From Hemileia vastatrix (taxonomy: Eukaryota > Basidiomycota > Pucciniomycetes > Pucciniales > Zaghouaniaceae): a DNA stretch of 64,000 bases. Position numbers and translations under genes: made by a program. Each line of letters begins with the position of its first letter. Position 1 is the stretch's first letter. Where the stretch lies: contig JASXTE010000004.1 of the NCBI GenBank assembly GCA_030280995.1, positions 15,220,501-15,284,500 on the forward strand. The letters run 5' to 3'. The notes under the pieces are model-generated. The model was not told the origin of the DNA, did not search any database, and saw nothing but the letters and a program-made list of their open reading frames with translations. Shown piece by piece: positions 52,953 to 64,000 of this stretch.

Positions 52953-55900
52953 TTGAATAATATTGCCATTGATAAAAATGATTTTTCCACATTTGAAGAT
53001 GCTGAAATCATAAGAAAGCTTGAGGACACCTCAATTATTATTACCTCACTCAAGGCACCAGTCTTGACTAATCGAAATACCATTGAGATTGTTTTGAATT
53101 CTGGGGCTGGAGGAAGTGTTTTATCTGAAAAAGCATTTGCTTCAGTTGATCAGGATTAAAAATCAAAACTTATTCCTGTAACTTCTTAAAATTGGAGAGG
53201 TTATGGCTCAGTTTTGTCCCCCATTGGTAAGTACAAAGCTAAAGTATTTTTAAAATATAACAAAAGCTTTGTAAGAGCTATGTGTGACTTTGTAGTTATG
53301 AAAAATGATAACTCAAGAAATTGTTTCATTGTGGGAAATGAAATATTAACCAAATATGGCATTAGGCTTTATCCCTCAAACCAATGCTTCACAATGGCGT
53401 TGAATGGGAAGAGAAAATTTAAAATTTCTTCCCCAAAAAAATTATTAACACCAGGATTGAACAGATGTCATTCTTTAGTTCAATATAAAGGAAGATCTAC
53501 AAAAGAAATATCTTCCCTCTTGTCTTAAATTTACACATCTTCTTTTGGAGAACAAATTTCTGGTGAGGAAAAATATTCCATCATTCAGTTGATAAAATCT
53601 TTTCCTATGGCCTTTGCTCATGGGTCACATGAATTTGGATTGGTCAAAGAAGAGATAAAGCTTTCATTATCTTGCCTATTAGCTTAAATACCACCTAGTT
53701 TAAAAAAGAGGCCTTATCCTTCTTCTCCCACAAAAAGAAAAGATATTGATGACAATATCTGTAACTTTTTAAAAATGAATATTATTGAAAAGGTAGTTGA
53801 AACACCTAAACATTGTGTTATCTCACCTGTCCTAATTTCTTAAGAGAAAGATAAATCCAGGTTATGTGGTGACTATAAAAAATTAAATACTTATACTATA
53901 GATGATATCTATCACTTACCCAGAATTAGCTCTATCCATGCTACCTTGCAAGGTGCTGAATATATCAGCTGTTAAGATGATAAAAAGGGATATCACCAGG
54001 TACCTTTTGAGAAGAATTCACAAAATTTTTTAATGATTGCTACTCATATGGGTATTTATAAGTATATTAGGATGAAATTTGGCCCCAAGAATTCCCTTTC
54101 AGTTTTTCAAAAAGTTATGGATAACACATTCCATCAAGAAATAATTGACAGATGGCTAATGGTTTACCTTGATGATATCATCATATTCTCCAAGACATTT
54201 AAATATCACCTTATCCACCTATGTAAAGTGTTCCATAAAATGGATGAGATCAATATGAAACTTGCTTTGAAAAAATGCGAATTTGGTTTCATTCTTTGAA
54301 AGTGCTTGGTCATTTTGTCTCAGGATTACAGATATGTGTTGACGAGAAAAAAGTGGAAGCCATACAACAGATAAAAGCTCTTACTACAGTTAGAGAGCTT
54401 CAAAGTTTTTTTGGAATGTGTGGATACTGTACACAATATATTAAAAATTATCATGTCATAGAATTACACCTCAGACAATTAGCTAGGAACAATGTGGCTT
54501 TAGTCTGGAACAGTGAAAGATAAAGAGCTTTTGAAGATATGAAAAATTATTTGATATAAACATCCATTCTTACCTTGCCTGAGTTCACTAAACCATTAGT
54601 TTTATACACTGAAGCCAGATTTATTGCCTTGGTGCTTCTTTCCACCAAAAACAAGTTATAAATGACACAGTATCAGAAGTAGTAATTTTTTATATTTCAA
54701 GAACCTTGAAAAATATTGAATTGAAATATGGTTACACTCAACTTGAGTGTTTGAAAGTTGTTTTGGCTCTGGACAAGCTACATTATTATGTGGATGACCA
54801 GAAATTTGAACTTGTCACTGACTGCAGTGTAGTAAAATCCCTCTTAAACTCAAAAACACTTAACAGACACATGTTCAGATGGAAGTTGGCTGTTCAGGAA
54901 TACAGAGGAGGAATAAAAATAATTCATAGGGCTGGTATTTTTCACTCAAATTTAGATATTTTATCAAGGTTGCATTTTCCAAATGATGACTCTAATCCTT
55001 TATATGATCCTGAGGATAAAATAGTTCACATTCATGGGATATATGTGATTGATATGGAGGAAGAGCTATTACAGCTTATTCTGGATTAATATGATACAAC
55101 AATGACTTGAGAAAGCTGTGTACTATATTAAATTATCCAAAGAATGCTTCAATACAAGAATTAATTAAAACCCTTCCACCAAAGTACCAAAATGCTTTGG
55201 AAAAAGGTAAATTTTCAATTGATGAATGCTATCTCTATTATAGAAAAGATTTGAGTAATTTTCTTGCTATTCCTCCTTCTATGAAAGAAACCATCTTTAA
55301 AATTTGTCATGATGACATATTAGCAGGACATTTTGATCTTGAAAAAACAATGATTAGAATAAAGAACACTGCTTGGTGGGCTAATATGTCTGAAGACACC
55401 AAATTATATGTGGAATCCTGTGATTCTTTCCAAAAATCAAAAAGATTAACTGGAAAAAGAGCTGGATTGATACAAAATACTGAATCTCCTGATGCACCAT
55501 GGCAAATTATAGAAATGGACTTTGTATCAGGATTGCCCATTTCTGGGAAAGACAGTTATAACTCTTGCTGGGTAATTGTGGGCAGATTTAAAAAAATGTG
55601 TTAATTCACCCCTATTAACAAAGATGTTTCAACTAAAGAATTAGCCTTCTTGTGGTGGTTTCATATGTTTAATACTTCTGGTTTCCCAAAGGCCATAATC
55701 TCTGAAAGAGACCCTAAATTTACTTCTGAATTTTTGATGTCTCTAATGGATGTTTGTGTTTGAGATCTGAAACTTTCTACTGCCTATCACCCCCAAACTG
55801 ATGGATTAGCTGAAAGGATGACTCAGACTTTAGAGGAAAAGATAAGAAGGTATTGTGTCTTTGGCCTTGAGTACAAAGACAATGACAGGCTCACTTATGA

Positions 55901-56578
55901 TTGGGTCACATTAATTTCTGGTTTGGAATTTTATTATAATAGCACTGTTCATTCTGTTACTCAGAGAAAGCCTTTTGAGCTCTGGCTTGGATATATTTCA
56001 AATACCCCCTGCCCAAATTCTCAATAATAAAATACCTAAGTTGGATTTACATCCTGGCATAAAATCTTTTCTTCAAATGCAACAACTTTGCAGAAGTCAT
56101 GCTCAAAAATATATTGAAAAATCTTTTTAATATGAGAAGGAGAGGTGGGACAAATCCCATAAAGAATACACTTTTAAGAAGGGTGATGAAGTACTGAAAT
56201 CTACAGTCCACTTCAACTAACAAGGTAATTAAAATTAAAAGACCCTTTTGTAGGTCCATTTGTTGTCAGAAGAGTGGTTGGTGATAATTCAGTTGAAGTT
56301 ATCCTTTACTTTCCATATGACAGGAAACATCCTGTTTCTCCAATATTGTTTTTGAAACCTTAAATATCCAATAGTGATTTATTTCCCAAAAGGAAGGGAA
56401 AACCAAAGAAAACCCCTAATGAAATCACTGGAACAGCAGAAATTGATAAAATTCTAAATGAAAGAATTGTCACTGCTGAAAAAGGTACTGAATACTTATT
56501 TAAATTCAAGAAAAAATCTTCTGAATATTATTCTTGGATTCCTGTGAAAAAATATCTAGCCTTCCTTCTCTACTAAAG
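52953..56578 (+). pseudogene. D pol: protease, RT, RNase H, integrase, chromodomain-like end
   Basis: Protease: EIVLNSGAGGSVLSEKAF (53085-53138), catalytic Asp read as Asn (AAT at 53097). RT: SRLCGDYKKLNTYTIDDIYH, KYIRMKFGPKNSLSVFQKVM, LMVYLDDIIIFSKTF (54156-54200) with both Asp intact, then VRELQSFFGMCGYCTQYIKN. RNase H: GYTQLECLKVVLALDKLHYY, LVTDCSVVKSLLN and HRAGIFHSNLDILSR. Integrase: HDDILAGHFDLEKT...CDSFQKSK (last Cys read as Phe), EMDFVSGLPISG, ISERDPKFTSEF, YHPQTDGLAERM with Glu intact. The tail TAEIDKILNERIVTAEKGTE and YYSWIPVKKY (56447-56560) is chromodomain-like. More than ten stops or shifts. Confidence 0.88.
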
Positions 56579-56624
56579 AAATATAAAAAGAAAAAATAAT
56601 AGAATTTATTATTATTATTTTTAT

Positions 56625-56636
56625 AGAGTGAGGGAG
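56625..56636 (+). other. D polypurine tract
   Basis: AGAGTGAGGGAG directly before the 3' LTR start TGTCAGACAGG. Confidence 0.8.
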
Positions 56637-57379
56637 TGTCAGACAGGCTACTAGACTTACCCAGTAGATAACTAATTATTTACTAGAGTAGTGCTAGGCA
56701 TTTACCTCTCATATTATTAGTTATACTTACTTTATAAATTAATTATAATATTTTAACTAATTAATAAGTAAAATGAAGTAAATATATAATTCTAATTTTT
56801 CCTCATTTTTTATTATTCCTTGACAGTGTCCTCATGACAGCTGAAAGTAAACTAAACTATAAAAATACTAAATATTAAATAAAATATTTTATTTTACTTT
56901 GACATTTACAGAAACTTAAAATAAATGAAATAAATTATAATTAATATTGACTTATACAGATAAATACTTTATATGAGTACATTCTTTATAGAAAAACTTT
57001 GATTATTTGAAATTTTTATCTGTGGATTGGTTCTTTCTCTGATACTCATGTATATAGAATATTGGTTCTGCAGTTCCTCTCCTTTTTGCCCATATATGGC
57101 CTCTCAATCTGGATGTTTCTATTCATTCCATTCTTACTTAGTTTAAAAACAATATTAAATTTACAATCCACTCTATTACTAATATTACCACCTTAGTATT
57201 TAAAATTGCATATTTCTAGGTCTTTAAAGTAATAATAATAATAATCTTTTTACCTTTTTATTGAGTAATATAATATAAATAAATAAATACGTACCTATCT
57301 TGAAATCTTGAGTCTTCCTCACATTCCATCACTTTTGGACCATTGAAAAAAACTTCTAGACTAAAAGCACCCCTTGACA
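56637..57379 (+). repeat. D 3' LTR
   Basis: 743 bp, collinear with 24096-24840; ends CCCCTTGACA. Confidence 0.92.
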
Positions 57380-57465
57380 AAAGAGGCCAGCTTGCACAGA
57401 ATCAAATCTGATTTATTATTGAAATATACATGGATTGAAGGATTGGAAACTGCTAGCAGGCACCG
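57380..57465. other. Short stretch between D and the copia LTR
   Basis: No feature recognised beyond AAAGA, the probable D target duplication, at its left edge. Confidence 0.4.
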
Positions 57466-57835
57466 TGTCAGTATGTCTAGTATATAAGTATGATTTAATA
57501 GTGTTTAATAATAGTCCTACTACTTATTGATAAATTATTTAGTGATTAAACCTCAGGGGAAGACTAATAAAATAGTTATACTCAAATAAAACTCACAATA
57601 CTTGGATTTTAATGTGTGCTAGTGGTGGAAAATAGATAAATAGAATATAGTTATAGCTTATATAATGATAATATCAACTTATGAAGGCTTTAAAATATAT
57701 TTCTAAATGCTAATAATTGTATTTAAAGGTTTGATTGAATTGTATTAAGTAAGTGATAATGAATAACCTGTCAATTCCCTCCTTACTTATACCAAAATCC
57801 CCTGGAGTGCACAGACCTTCAATCCAGATGATGTC
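57466..57835 (+). repeat. copia-1 family LTR
   Basis: Starts TGTCAGTATGTCTAG and matches the inverse of 7261-7623 to a shared end CAGACCTTCAATCCAGA. No second LTR or pol follows, so it is a truncated or solo copy. Confidence 0.75.
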
Positions 57836-57883
57836 ACTGCTATCCCCGGCAATTACAGCACTGTGAGGGCCCATCACCTCCCA

Positions 57884-57988
57884 ATGGCGTCCACTTCAAG
57901 CAGATTCAACACCCAGACCTCCACTAAGGACCCTCCATCACAATTAATGCTAACACAGGCCCAAACCATTATTAGAAAATCCAAATAA
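57884..57988 (+). pseudogene. Possible gag start after the copia LTR
   Basis: A 34-codon frame (MASTSSRFNTQTSTKDPPSQ ...) opens about 50 bp after the LTR-like block, the expected place for a copia gag, and ends in TAA. Too short to identify by content; position is the only argument. Confidence 0.3.
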
Positions 57989-59546
57989 AAGCTGATACCA
58001 TAAAGAAACAGGTAAAATAACTAATTCAAAAGGAATAAAATGAAACCAAAAGCATATAAAGGAAAAAAATGAAATTTAAAAGCCCCCAATAACATCCCAA
58101 GCATCCATATTAACCCAGGAATGACCTCCCAACCCATAAATCCATGAATATCCATCCAAGGAAGCAGATTAAGTTGTCCAAACTGAGTGTATGCGCCTGA
58201 AATAGGTGTATATGCTTCTGTAGGCATTGTGAATCCACTGGTTATGTCCATATGAACTAAAATAAGCAGAAAAAAAGGTTATAGGCTATTAAGAGGCTAA
58301 AACCCACTTATAGACCTAAATATACATAATATACTGCATATTACACTGAATATGAGCTTTATGTATACATTTAAGCTTATGTATGTCAATAATTACTTAA
58401 TATCACTTATGATAAGTATATTATGACTTCATTAACACCTTAATAAGTATTAATAGGCTATGGATAAGCTACTTAAACTATTATAAGTTATATAATAGTG
58501 TAATAATTATATATATATGTATTATAATCATATATATAAGTGTTTTAAGCTTATTTTTAAGATATAAGCTTAATGTAATTATGGTTATCTTATTTTAAGT
58601 ATAAGAAATACTCAGTCCTAAGGATATCTAGGGTGAAATACCATGTTTTTTTTGTGGTGTAATAAAATTTCAATTTTAATATTTCTTACTAATATGAATC
58701 CTTCTTTTGATGACTTTAAATGAAGGAGATCTTTATTTTTTTATGATTAGAAATGATTTTAATGTATTTCCAAATTTTAAATTCTTGAGATCTCCTTCTA
58801 TTATTCACTTTTAATTTTTTCTTATAATATAATAGTTAGTAATTGCTCTGTATATTTCCAATTCACCAATGGTTGCATATTTTTTAAAAAAACATTCTTT
58901 TTGCATTCCAAAATGTGCTTTGAGGTGCAAGATCTGCCAACATGTAAATATATTATGACATGGGAAGAGTGAGGGATTTTTGTTTTAAAGAACTGCAAGA
59001 ATTTTTACATTATCCATACCTATAGCCATTGAAAAATACTTAATAGTAATTAGTTTAAAACATTAGCATATGACACTCAAATTAATCACCAATTTGGAAC
59101 CAAGAAACTCACTTTTGTTTGAAGTACACCTGTCCAGGAGATGTGTACAAGAATGGCATCTTTGTACCCCAAAATTTACTTTTTTGCTTACAAGTGCAAT
59201 ATTATGGGGTCTCAAACATTACAAAACAGGCAACCTAAACATACCACTAAAAGTTTCTAATTTTCCATCCAAAAATGAAATAAACCTACACTGGACACAC
59301 ATTTTTCAACAGGGTGTTTGCCCTCAAACATGCCTTCTTTTAGGTCAAAAAATTCATCAAATCCCTTCCCTTTGTATTGGTGGGCTGAATTTTGGTTGAG
59401 CAAATAACATAAAAGTAAAAAGTATTTGACCCCAAGTTCCAAATCAGAAATATTTCATGGCATGTTTTTGTGTAATTTTAAAATGAAATTCTCTATGCAG
59501 TTTTAGTAATGCTTGAAACCCCTATTCACACACTCCATCCCCTTAT
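57989..59546. other. Unassigned AT-rich stretch
   Basis: No gene supported. A 76-codon minus frame at 58021-58251 and a 109-codon plus frame at 59070-59399 have no recognised similarity. TA-alternating tracts lie near 58505-58545. Confidence 0.45.
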
Positions 59547-59738
59547 ACTAAATTACATTTTTGTTTTGCCGCGGGGTGAAAAAATTATGCAACAGTTGTG
59601 CAACAGTTACAAAAAAATTGTTTTTTGCACTTGAAAGACACTTTACACCTTTAAGTGCTAAAATAAATTGTTACATAATTGTTGCATAATTGATGCATCA
59701 TTGTTGTTCCCCAAGAGGAAACAAACATTTTTTGCAGT
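59547..59738. mobile_element. Possible small MITE
   Basis: Diverged inverted ends: TACTAAATTACATTTTTG, then GTTTTGCCGCGGGG at the left; CACTGCAAAAAATGTTTG, then TTTCCTCTTGGGG read from the right. Inside, TTATGCAACAGTTG and its inverse GCATAATTGATGCA. It may be another CACTA-type MITE; duplications are not clear. Confidence 0.4.
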
Positions 59739-59857
59739 GTGATAATAATTAGTAAGCACCTGGTACACACATGTCCATATATTAGCAGTAAATTAGGGAG
59801 TATTTGAGCTTATTTCTCAGACCCAAAACCCCAAGTGTACCATTTATCTTGGCATCT

Positions 59858-59915
59858 TTACCACAAAACATTAAGTGGGGACTTTCTGGAAAGTTCCCCC
59901 ATATGTTTTTTAGTG
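59858..59915. repeat. 58-bp foldback related to the CACTA MITE ends
   Basis: Reads TTACCACAAAACATTAAG, TGGGGACTTTCTGG, AAAGTTCCCCC and ATATGTTTTTTAGTG. The two halves are inverted copies and each resembles the MITE terminal repeat (CACTA..., a G-run, then GGACTT). It looks like two MITE ends without an interior. Confidence 0.5.
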
Positions 59916-60964
59916 CTTGGAATAGATTTTTGAAGCTGAAGTATTTCAGGAATGTATGCTAAAATTTTAGACCCCCTTATATCTCAATTAATGCTCAATT
60001 TTTCATGAATTATAGTTTGAGTGTGCTGGTTTTATAGACAATCTTCTTCCTTATTTTCTGGTGATATCTGCTGTGGACTTATATCCAGTGCAACATCCAC
60101 CACCACACAAAATTTGCAAGAGTACTGATAGCGATCCCCTCTGCTTGAACTCCAATGGGCTCCTTCTCTAAGTATAAATTGTCCCAAATTTTTAAAAATC
60201 TGGTAAAATACATTATCACCACATTTAACCTCAGATTAGACCTAGATTACTTTAAAGCTGAACCTTTCTTTGTATTATTCTACTTTTTTTTGCTTTAATA
60301 ATACATACTTAGAAAATGAAGCTTCTGAAATGAGTTTCTCATAATAATTTGCATAGTTAAAGAAGTCATTTTTCATTTACAATGAAAATCTCAAGTTTAC
60401 TAATTTCACTTGAACTTTTGGGAACTTTTTTGCTTTATTTAGGTACACTTTTGGCTTTCTCTGGCTTTTAATTTTTTGAAAGTTTGAATATTCTTGGGCT
60501 TATCATTTTGGGATTATATTAAAATAAGTAAGTATTCCATATCTATAATATTTTATCAATATATCAAATTTTTTTTCTGTATATTATAGAATTATATCAA
60601 CACAAATCAACAAAAAAGAATACAGATTTTTAATATTGTAGGGAAAATATCAAATAGAAAAGTACCCCCTGGTTTGGAATCAGACAATAACTTCACTGAT
60701 TTCAGTTTTTCATTTCAAATAAATCAAGACATAATAAATCAGGTAGTTAAGATAAGCAGTGAAGATTCTATTAGTTCTAAGAAATTAGATAGACATGCAA
60801 AGTATGGGGTGTAAGAAAGGTTACCATTTTTTCTTTAAATATCATTAATTAATGTAGGAGAGCATTTAAGAATTTCAATTACTTAAACTCTAAGACTGTC
60901 AGGCTGTGGGTTGTTTTACATGTTAAAAATTGATTTTTGCATGTTTTTGTGTCTTTATTTGTGT
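59916..60964. other. Unassigned stretch
   Basis: 60644-60813 reads open (VPPGLESDNNFTDFSFSFQI, then NQVVKISSEDSISSKKLDRH) after an AG that could be a splice acceptor, but no similarity is recognised. The rest is AT-rich without features. Confidence 0.35.
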
Positions 60965-61225
60965 CACCACACAATATGGGGGGTGGACTTGCTAGCAAGT
61001 CTGAAACCTTGGAGCCAAACTCACCACAGATTGAACAAACATTGAGCTATTGACAAAGGAACCATACAATCAGGGATGAAAACCACTAAGCAGAACAGTT
61101 TTAGGTGGGTTTTCTAGTAGAGTTCAGTATGGGTTTAGTATGGGTTCAGTCTGAGTTCCATCTGAGTTTGATCTGAGTTCAGGTTGGGGACTTGCCATCA
61201 ATTCCATCCCCTATGTTGTGTAGTG
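60965..61225 (+). mobile_element. CACTA-type MITE, copy 3
   Basis: 261 bp, the same length and orientation as copy 2. Starts CACCACACAATATGGGGGGT, ends ...CCTATGTTGTGTAGTG. The left palindrome is GGACTTGCTAGCAAGTC; the right one is eroded (GGACTTGCCATCAATTCC). The 11-bp subterminal units are retained (GAGTTCAGTAT, GGGTTCAGTCT, GAGTTCCATCT). Perfect 3-bp duplication TGT (60962-60964 and 61226-61228). Confidence 0.9.
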
Positions 61226-61709
61226 TGTTAACCACATTTTTTTAATTAATTCTAAAAACATTAGCTTTGAGATTACCTATTATTGAATTTTTTATCATTT
61301 ATTTATGGCTTGAAATTAAAATTCGGCAATCTGGACTCCCTTCTAAGATAAAATTCAGAGAGAGGTATTGCCATTTTTTTGATAAGATAATTTAAGGAAA
61401 AAATTTAGAAAAAAGCCAATTTTTTGTATTTTAGATTTATAAATATGAAAGGAATAGAAATTTTACATTAGTCATGTAAAAGTTTACACAATTAAATGGA
61501 TGAATTTTAAATTAAAAGTAATAATTCAACAATGTAGCAGATTTTCATGGTACTTAATTACATTTTTTTAACAAAATACATGAAAAAGTGATGAATAATT
61601 CTTGTCCATAAAGGTTAGATGGTGAAAAAAAGAATTGGCACTCCTTAAAACAGAAATAAAAAGTATGTTACCTCTTGTTTTTGTCAAAGTAGTTTTTTCT
61701 GCCTTGAGC
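61226..61709. other. Unassigned AT-rich stretch
   Basis: No gene or repeat ends seen. Confidence 0.4.
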
Positions 61710-61714
61710 AGGTT

Positions 61715-62401
61715 TTTCAGGGGGGTCTTTTGGTCTAGAAGATATTTCCAGCAGTCCAACAGTGGTGAAGGGTAGGGAAACTCAGGATTTCATAATTTAT
61801 GGTACATATTTTAATCAATTTAAAGGTGAATAATGAAATTATTATTTTTAATTTATAACTAAGACTATTTAAATGTAAGTACTGAGAAGGATGTAAAAGT
61901 AGTAATTTATATTTGATTTGTATATATAATATTAGTATAAGTAAAGAATCAAATAGAATAGAATGATTGAAAGCAGAAAAGTTGAGGGGCCTTATATGGG
62001 CAAAAAAGAGAAAAAATATGGTACCACATCCTACATACAAGAACATCACAAGGAGAAATTCCCACAATAAAATTTCAAAGTAGAATATATTTTAGAAAGA
62101 GTGTACTATATACAGTATTTCCTGTACATGTCAAGGTAAATTAAATATTTGATTTTTTCTTTAGAATTCTGCATTGTTATATTTTAATCTACTTTTCAGC
62201 TGTAATGAGGACGCTGTTAAGGAGTAATAAATGAGGAAACATTATAATTATATATTAAATTAATTTTACTTATTAACTAGTTAAAATATTATAAGTAATT
62301 ATAAGGTAAATATAACTAATAAAGTAAGAGGTAAAGGTATAGCTCTACTCTATTAAATAATTATAATTATTTACTGGGTAGGTCTAGTAGCCTTGCTGAC
62401 A
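61715..62401 (-). repeat. Solo LTR of the D family
   Basis: On the minus strand it starts TGTCAGCAAGGCTACTAGAC at 62401 and follows the D LTR along its whole length to ...GACCCCCCTGAAA. A perfect 5-bp duplication AGGTT lies at 61710-61714 and 62402-62406. No internal sequence, so it arose by LTR-LTR recombination. The 110-codon frame inside is a chance frame. Confidence 0.9.
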
Positions 62402-62406
62402 AGGTT

Positions 62407-63525
62407 TCTGACTCAGTTGAATAATTGTGCTATCAAGAAAAACAATACATCACATGAAACCCTCTTCTTGAATAACATGGGATTATTAAATTTTCTCTTC
62501 TTTGCTTGGCCAAGAAAGAAGTTGAGAGCATAAGGAAAGAAAAGCAGTGAAACATCATGTGGTACAGATGTTAATTGAGACATAAGCTAATGAGAAGACA
62601 TTTTCCAAATGTTTCAAGTCAGCTCCATTACCATTGAAGCCCAAACAACATAGTGTGATGGCCAATAGAATTGAAGGATCACCTTGCAATCTTAGAGAAT
62701 TGTTGTGAAACAAAGGGTGATCCTAAACAATCTTAAACAATTTAAGGAAAAACTCCTGGGAAGTCCTGAGTGAATTTCTAAAACTGGATGTGAATAATTT
62801 TAGGAGTGTTTAAATAGTGTACTTGTGGGTATGAATTACTTGTGACTTTTGGGGATGAAGGTAATGTTTACAGAGCATTTTTGATAAAAAAAAATAAAGT
62901 CACCTTCAAGATCAGAATCAGAATCAGATTTTGAATCCAGGAGGAGATAAATAGCTATGATAGTCATTACATGATGTAGTTTATCACAATTTGAGAGTAA
63001 GGAAGTCATTAATCTTATATGATATGAAAATAAAGATTTTGTATGATGTTTTGAGTTATAAAATGTTGTGCTTCAGAGCTCTGCATATGAATGGGATTAA
63101 GCTGTTGAATAAGTTAAATGGGACATTAGGGGGTATCAAATTTGAAAATCTTCCATATTAAAATACCTCTTTTTCCCATCAAATCAACCATTATTGGTTT
63201 TTCATATAGAGCATATTTTTCCCAAAAAACACCATTTTACTGAGAAATAATTCTGAATCTGTAGCATTATTTTTGTTTTGTTAATCACCTTTTAAATAAC
63301 TACAAATTTCTAACTTTGAAACCCCCTATTTTAGTGAAATCAGCAATTTTGGTTTAGAAAGTGCATATTTGTGTGAGAGAAGTGAAATTCTTCACTTTTG
63401 AAATACACAAGCTCTGAGGATAGTGTTTTTTGGAAATTGAAACTTAGATATATGTAGATTTTGCCATACTTAAGTGTTAATCTGTAAGTGCAAATTTTCC
63501 AGAACTGACACTCCATTTTATGTAT
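62407..63525. other. Unassigned stretch
   Basis: Scattered short frames without recognisable similarity (for example KPKQHSVMANRIEGSPCN near 62640). No terminal repeats found. Confidence 0.35.
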
Positions 63526-63660
63526 CACCATGCAATATTTTGGGGGGACTTGCTAGTAAGTCCTCAACTTGAACTTAGATGGAACTCATATGGAACTCAG
63601 ACTGACCTTATAATTAACTGATACTGAACTTTACTTTGAGCTCATCTTGAGCTCTTAACC
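63526..63660 (+). mobile_element. CACTA-type MITE, copy 4, one end only
   Basis: Starts CACCATGCAATATTTTGGGG, palindrome GGACTTGCTAGTAAGTCC, then subterminal units in the order of copy 1 (GATGGAACTCATATGGAACT). The similarity fades near 63660 and no second end is found. Confidence 0.7.
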
Positions 63661-64000
63661 AATAATGGATGAGTCTGTGCTAGAATAATAGTGAAATCAT
63701 AATGAATAATTTATAGAAATAATGACAAGGACCAAGTTAGAATCTGATCCATTCACAGAATTTATTTCATAAAACACACTTTAATTTTCATTTTTAATTT
63801 CACTTGATCATTAAGAAGACTGAAAATTATACTATTTATTTAAAAAGCATCACTTATAACCTCTCTAATGATTTTATTAGTTTTTTTTTGAAAAAATATA
63901 TAATAAGATCAGTGGTTCTTTTTATTGATAACTCATTTAAAACAAGAATTTGAAGCTTTCATTTTTTAATTTAAACCATATTACCTGATTTTTTGGTATT
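63661..64000. other. Unassigned AT-rich end of window
   Basis: No feature recognised. Confidence 0.4.

Larger units (their letters stand above)
24096..57379 (+). mobile_element. Ty3/gypsy element D, outermost of the nest
   Basis: The LTRs 24096-24840 and 56637-57379 start TGTCAG and end CCCCTTGACA. Flanks AAACA (24091-24095) and AAAGA (57380-57384) agree at four of five bases. Only 107 bp after its 5' LTR the element is interrupted by A (24948-49738). The D interior resumes at 49739 with a repeat-rich leader, then gag (50563), knuckle, protease, RT, RNase H, integrase and a chromodomain-like tail (ends 56575). A purine tract, AGAGTGAGGGAG, precedes the 3' LTR. Without A it would be about 8.5 kb. 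A solo LTR of the family is at 61715-62401. Confidence 0.92.

Noticed and set aside
58021..58251. 76-codon minus frame, membrane-like
   Set aside because: No similarity, no splice or promoter support, in AT-rich debris.
61735..62067. 110-codon minus frame with hydrophobic segments
   Set aside because: Lies wholly inside a solo LTR of the D family and is not open in the other two LTR copies.
63340..63531. 63-codon minus frame at the right end
   Set aside because: Runs into MITE copy 4 and has no recognisable content.

Overview
This is repeat-dense, AT-rich eukaryotic DNA, most likely from a basidiomycete fungus. The introns are short (52-78 bp, GT-AG). The retrotransposon at 29385-43000 carries a reverse transcriptase with the FIDDGGIKGP/PDGLS signature of basidiomycete Ty3 elements. 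The fungal element types present are Ty3/gypsy with chromodomain, Ty1/copia with half-tRNA priming, a LINE and small DNA-transposon derivatives. An AT-rich rust fungus would fit, but that is inference. I saw no tRNA, rRNA or CRISPR.

The only intact host gene I can support is at 19797-22731 (+). It has eight exons and codes for an 820-residue TPR protein ending in a J domain with HPD, preceded by four exact 78-bp tandem repeats that encode a basic 26-residue unit. Everything else is mobile elements or their debris.

Left part: 1-3400 (-) is a Ty3 derivative in which gag is joined in frame to the post-RNase H linker and integrase, so protease, RT and RNase H are missing. 3940-7623 (-) is a decayed copia element and 7625-11510 (+) a second one, internally deleted and arranged head to head with the first. 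12282-12984 (-) is the 3' end of a LINE with a poly(A) tail and 14-bp target duplication, inserted into a small TA-flanked MITE. 13133-18392 (+) is a nearly intact copia element with 119-bp LTRs.

Middle: 24096-57379 is one nested stack. Ty3 element D (LTRs 24096-24840 and 56637-57379) is split by Ty3 chromovirus A (24948-49738, target duplication CAAAC). A is split by Ty3 element B (29385-43000) inside the integrase zinc-binding region, and again by a ~1.5-kb LTR-like insertion C (44013-45550) just before the chromodomain. CACTA-type MITEs then sit inside B's 5' LTR and inside C. The sister LTR of B preserves the empty site for the first MITE.

Most unusual observation: A and B, which are not close relatives, both carry spliced genes on the strand opposite to gag-pol, between the end of pol and the 3' LTR. 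Their N-termini have cysteine spacing of the Zn2Cys6 type (CX2CX6C-X5-15-CX2CX6C). They start beside the 3' LTR, run back toward pol, and are separated from it by a large hexanucleotide satellite (AAAAAT or TTTTTA/TTTTTC). The copy in A is only four nonsense codons away from a 305-residue protein.

Right part: 57466-57835 is a copia-type LTR, 60965-61225 a complete CACTA MITE, 61715-62401 (-) a solo LTR of the D family with a perfect 5-bp duplication, and 63526-63660 a partial MITE; the rest is unassigned AT-rich DNA. Many element nonsense codons are explained by C-to-T change (CGA to TGA, CAA to TAA, TGG to TGA), suggesting methylation- or RIP-like decay.
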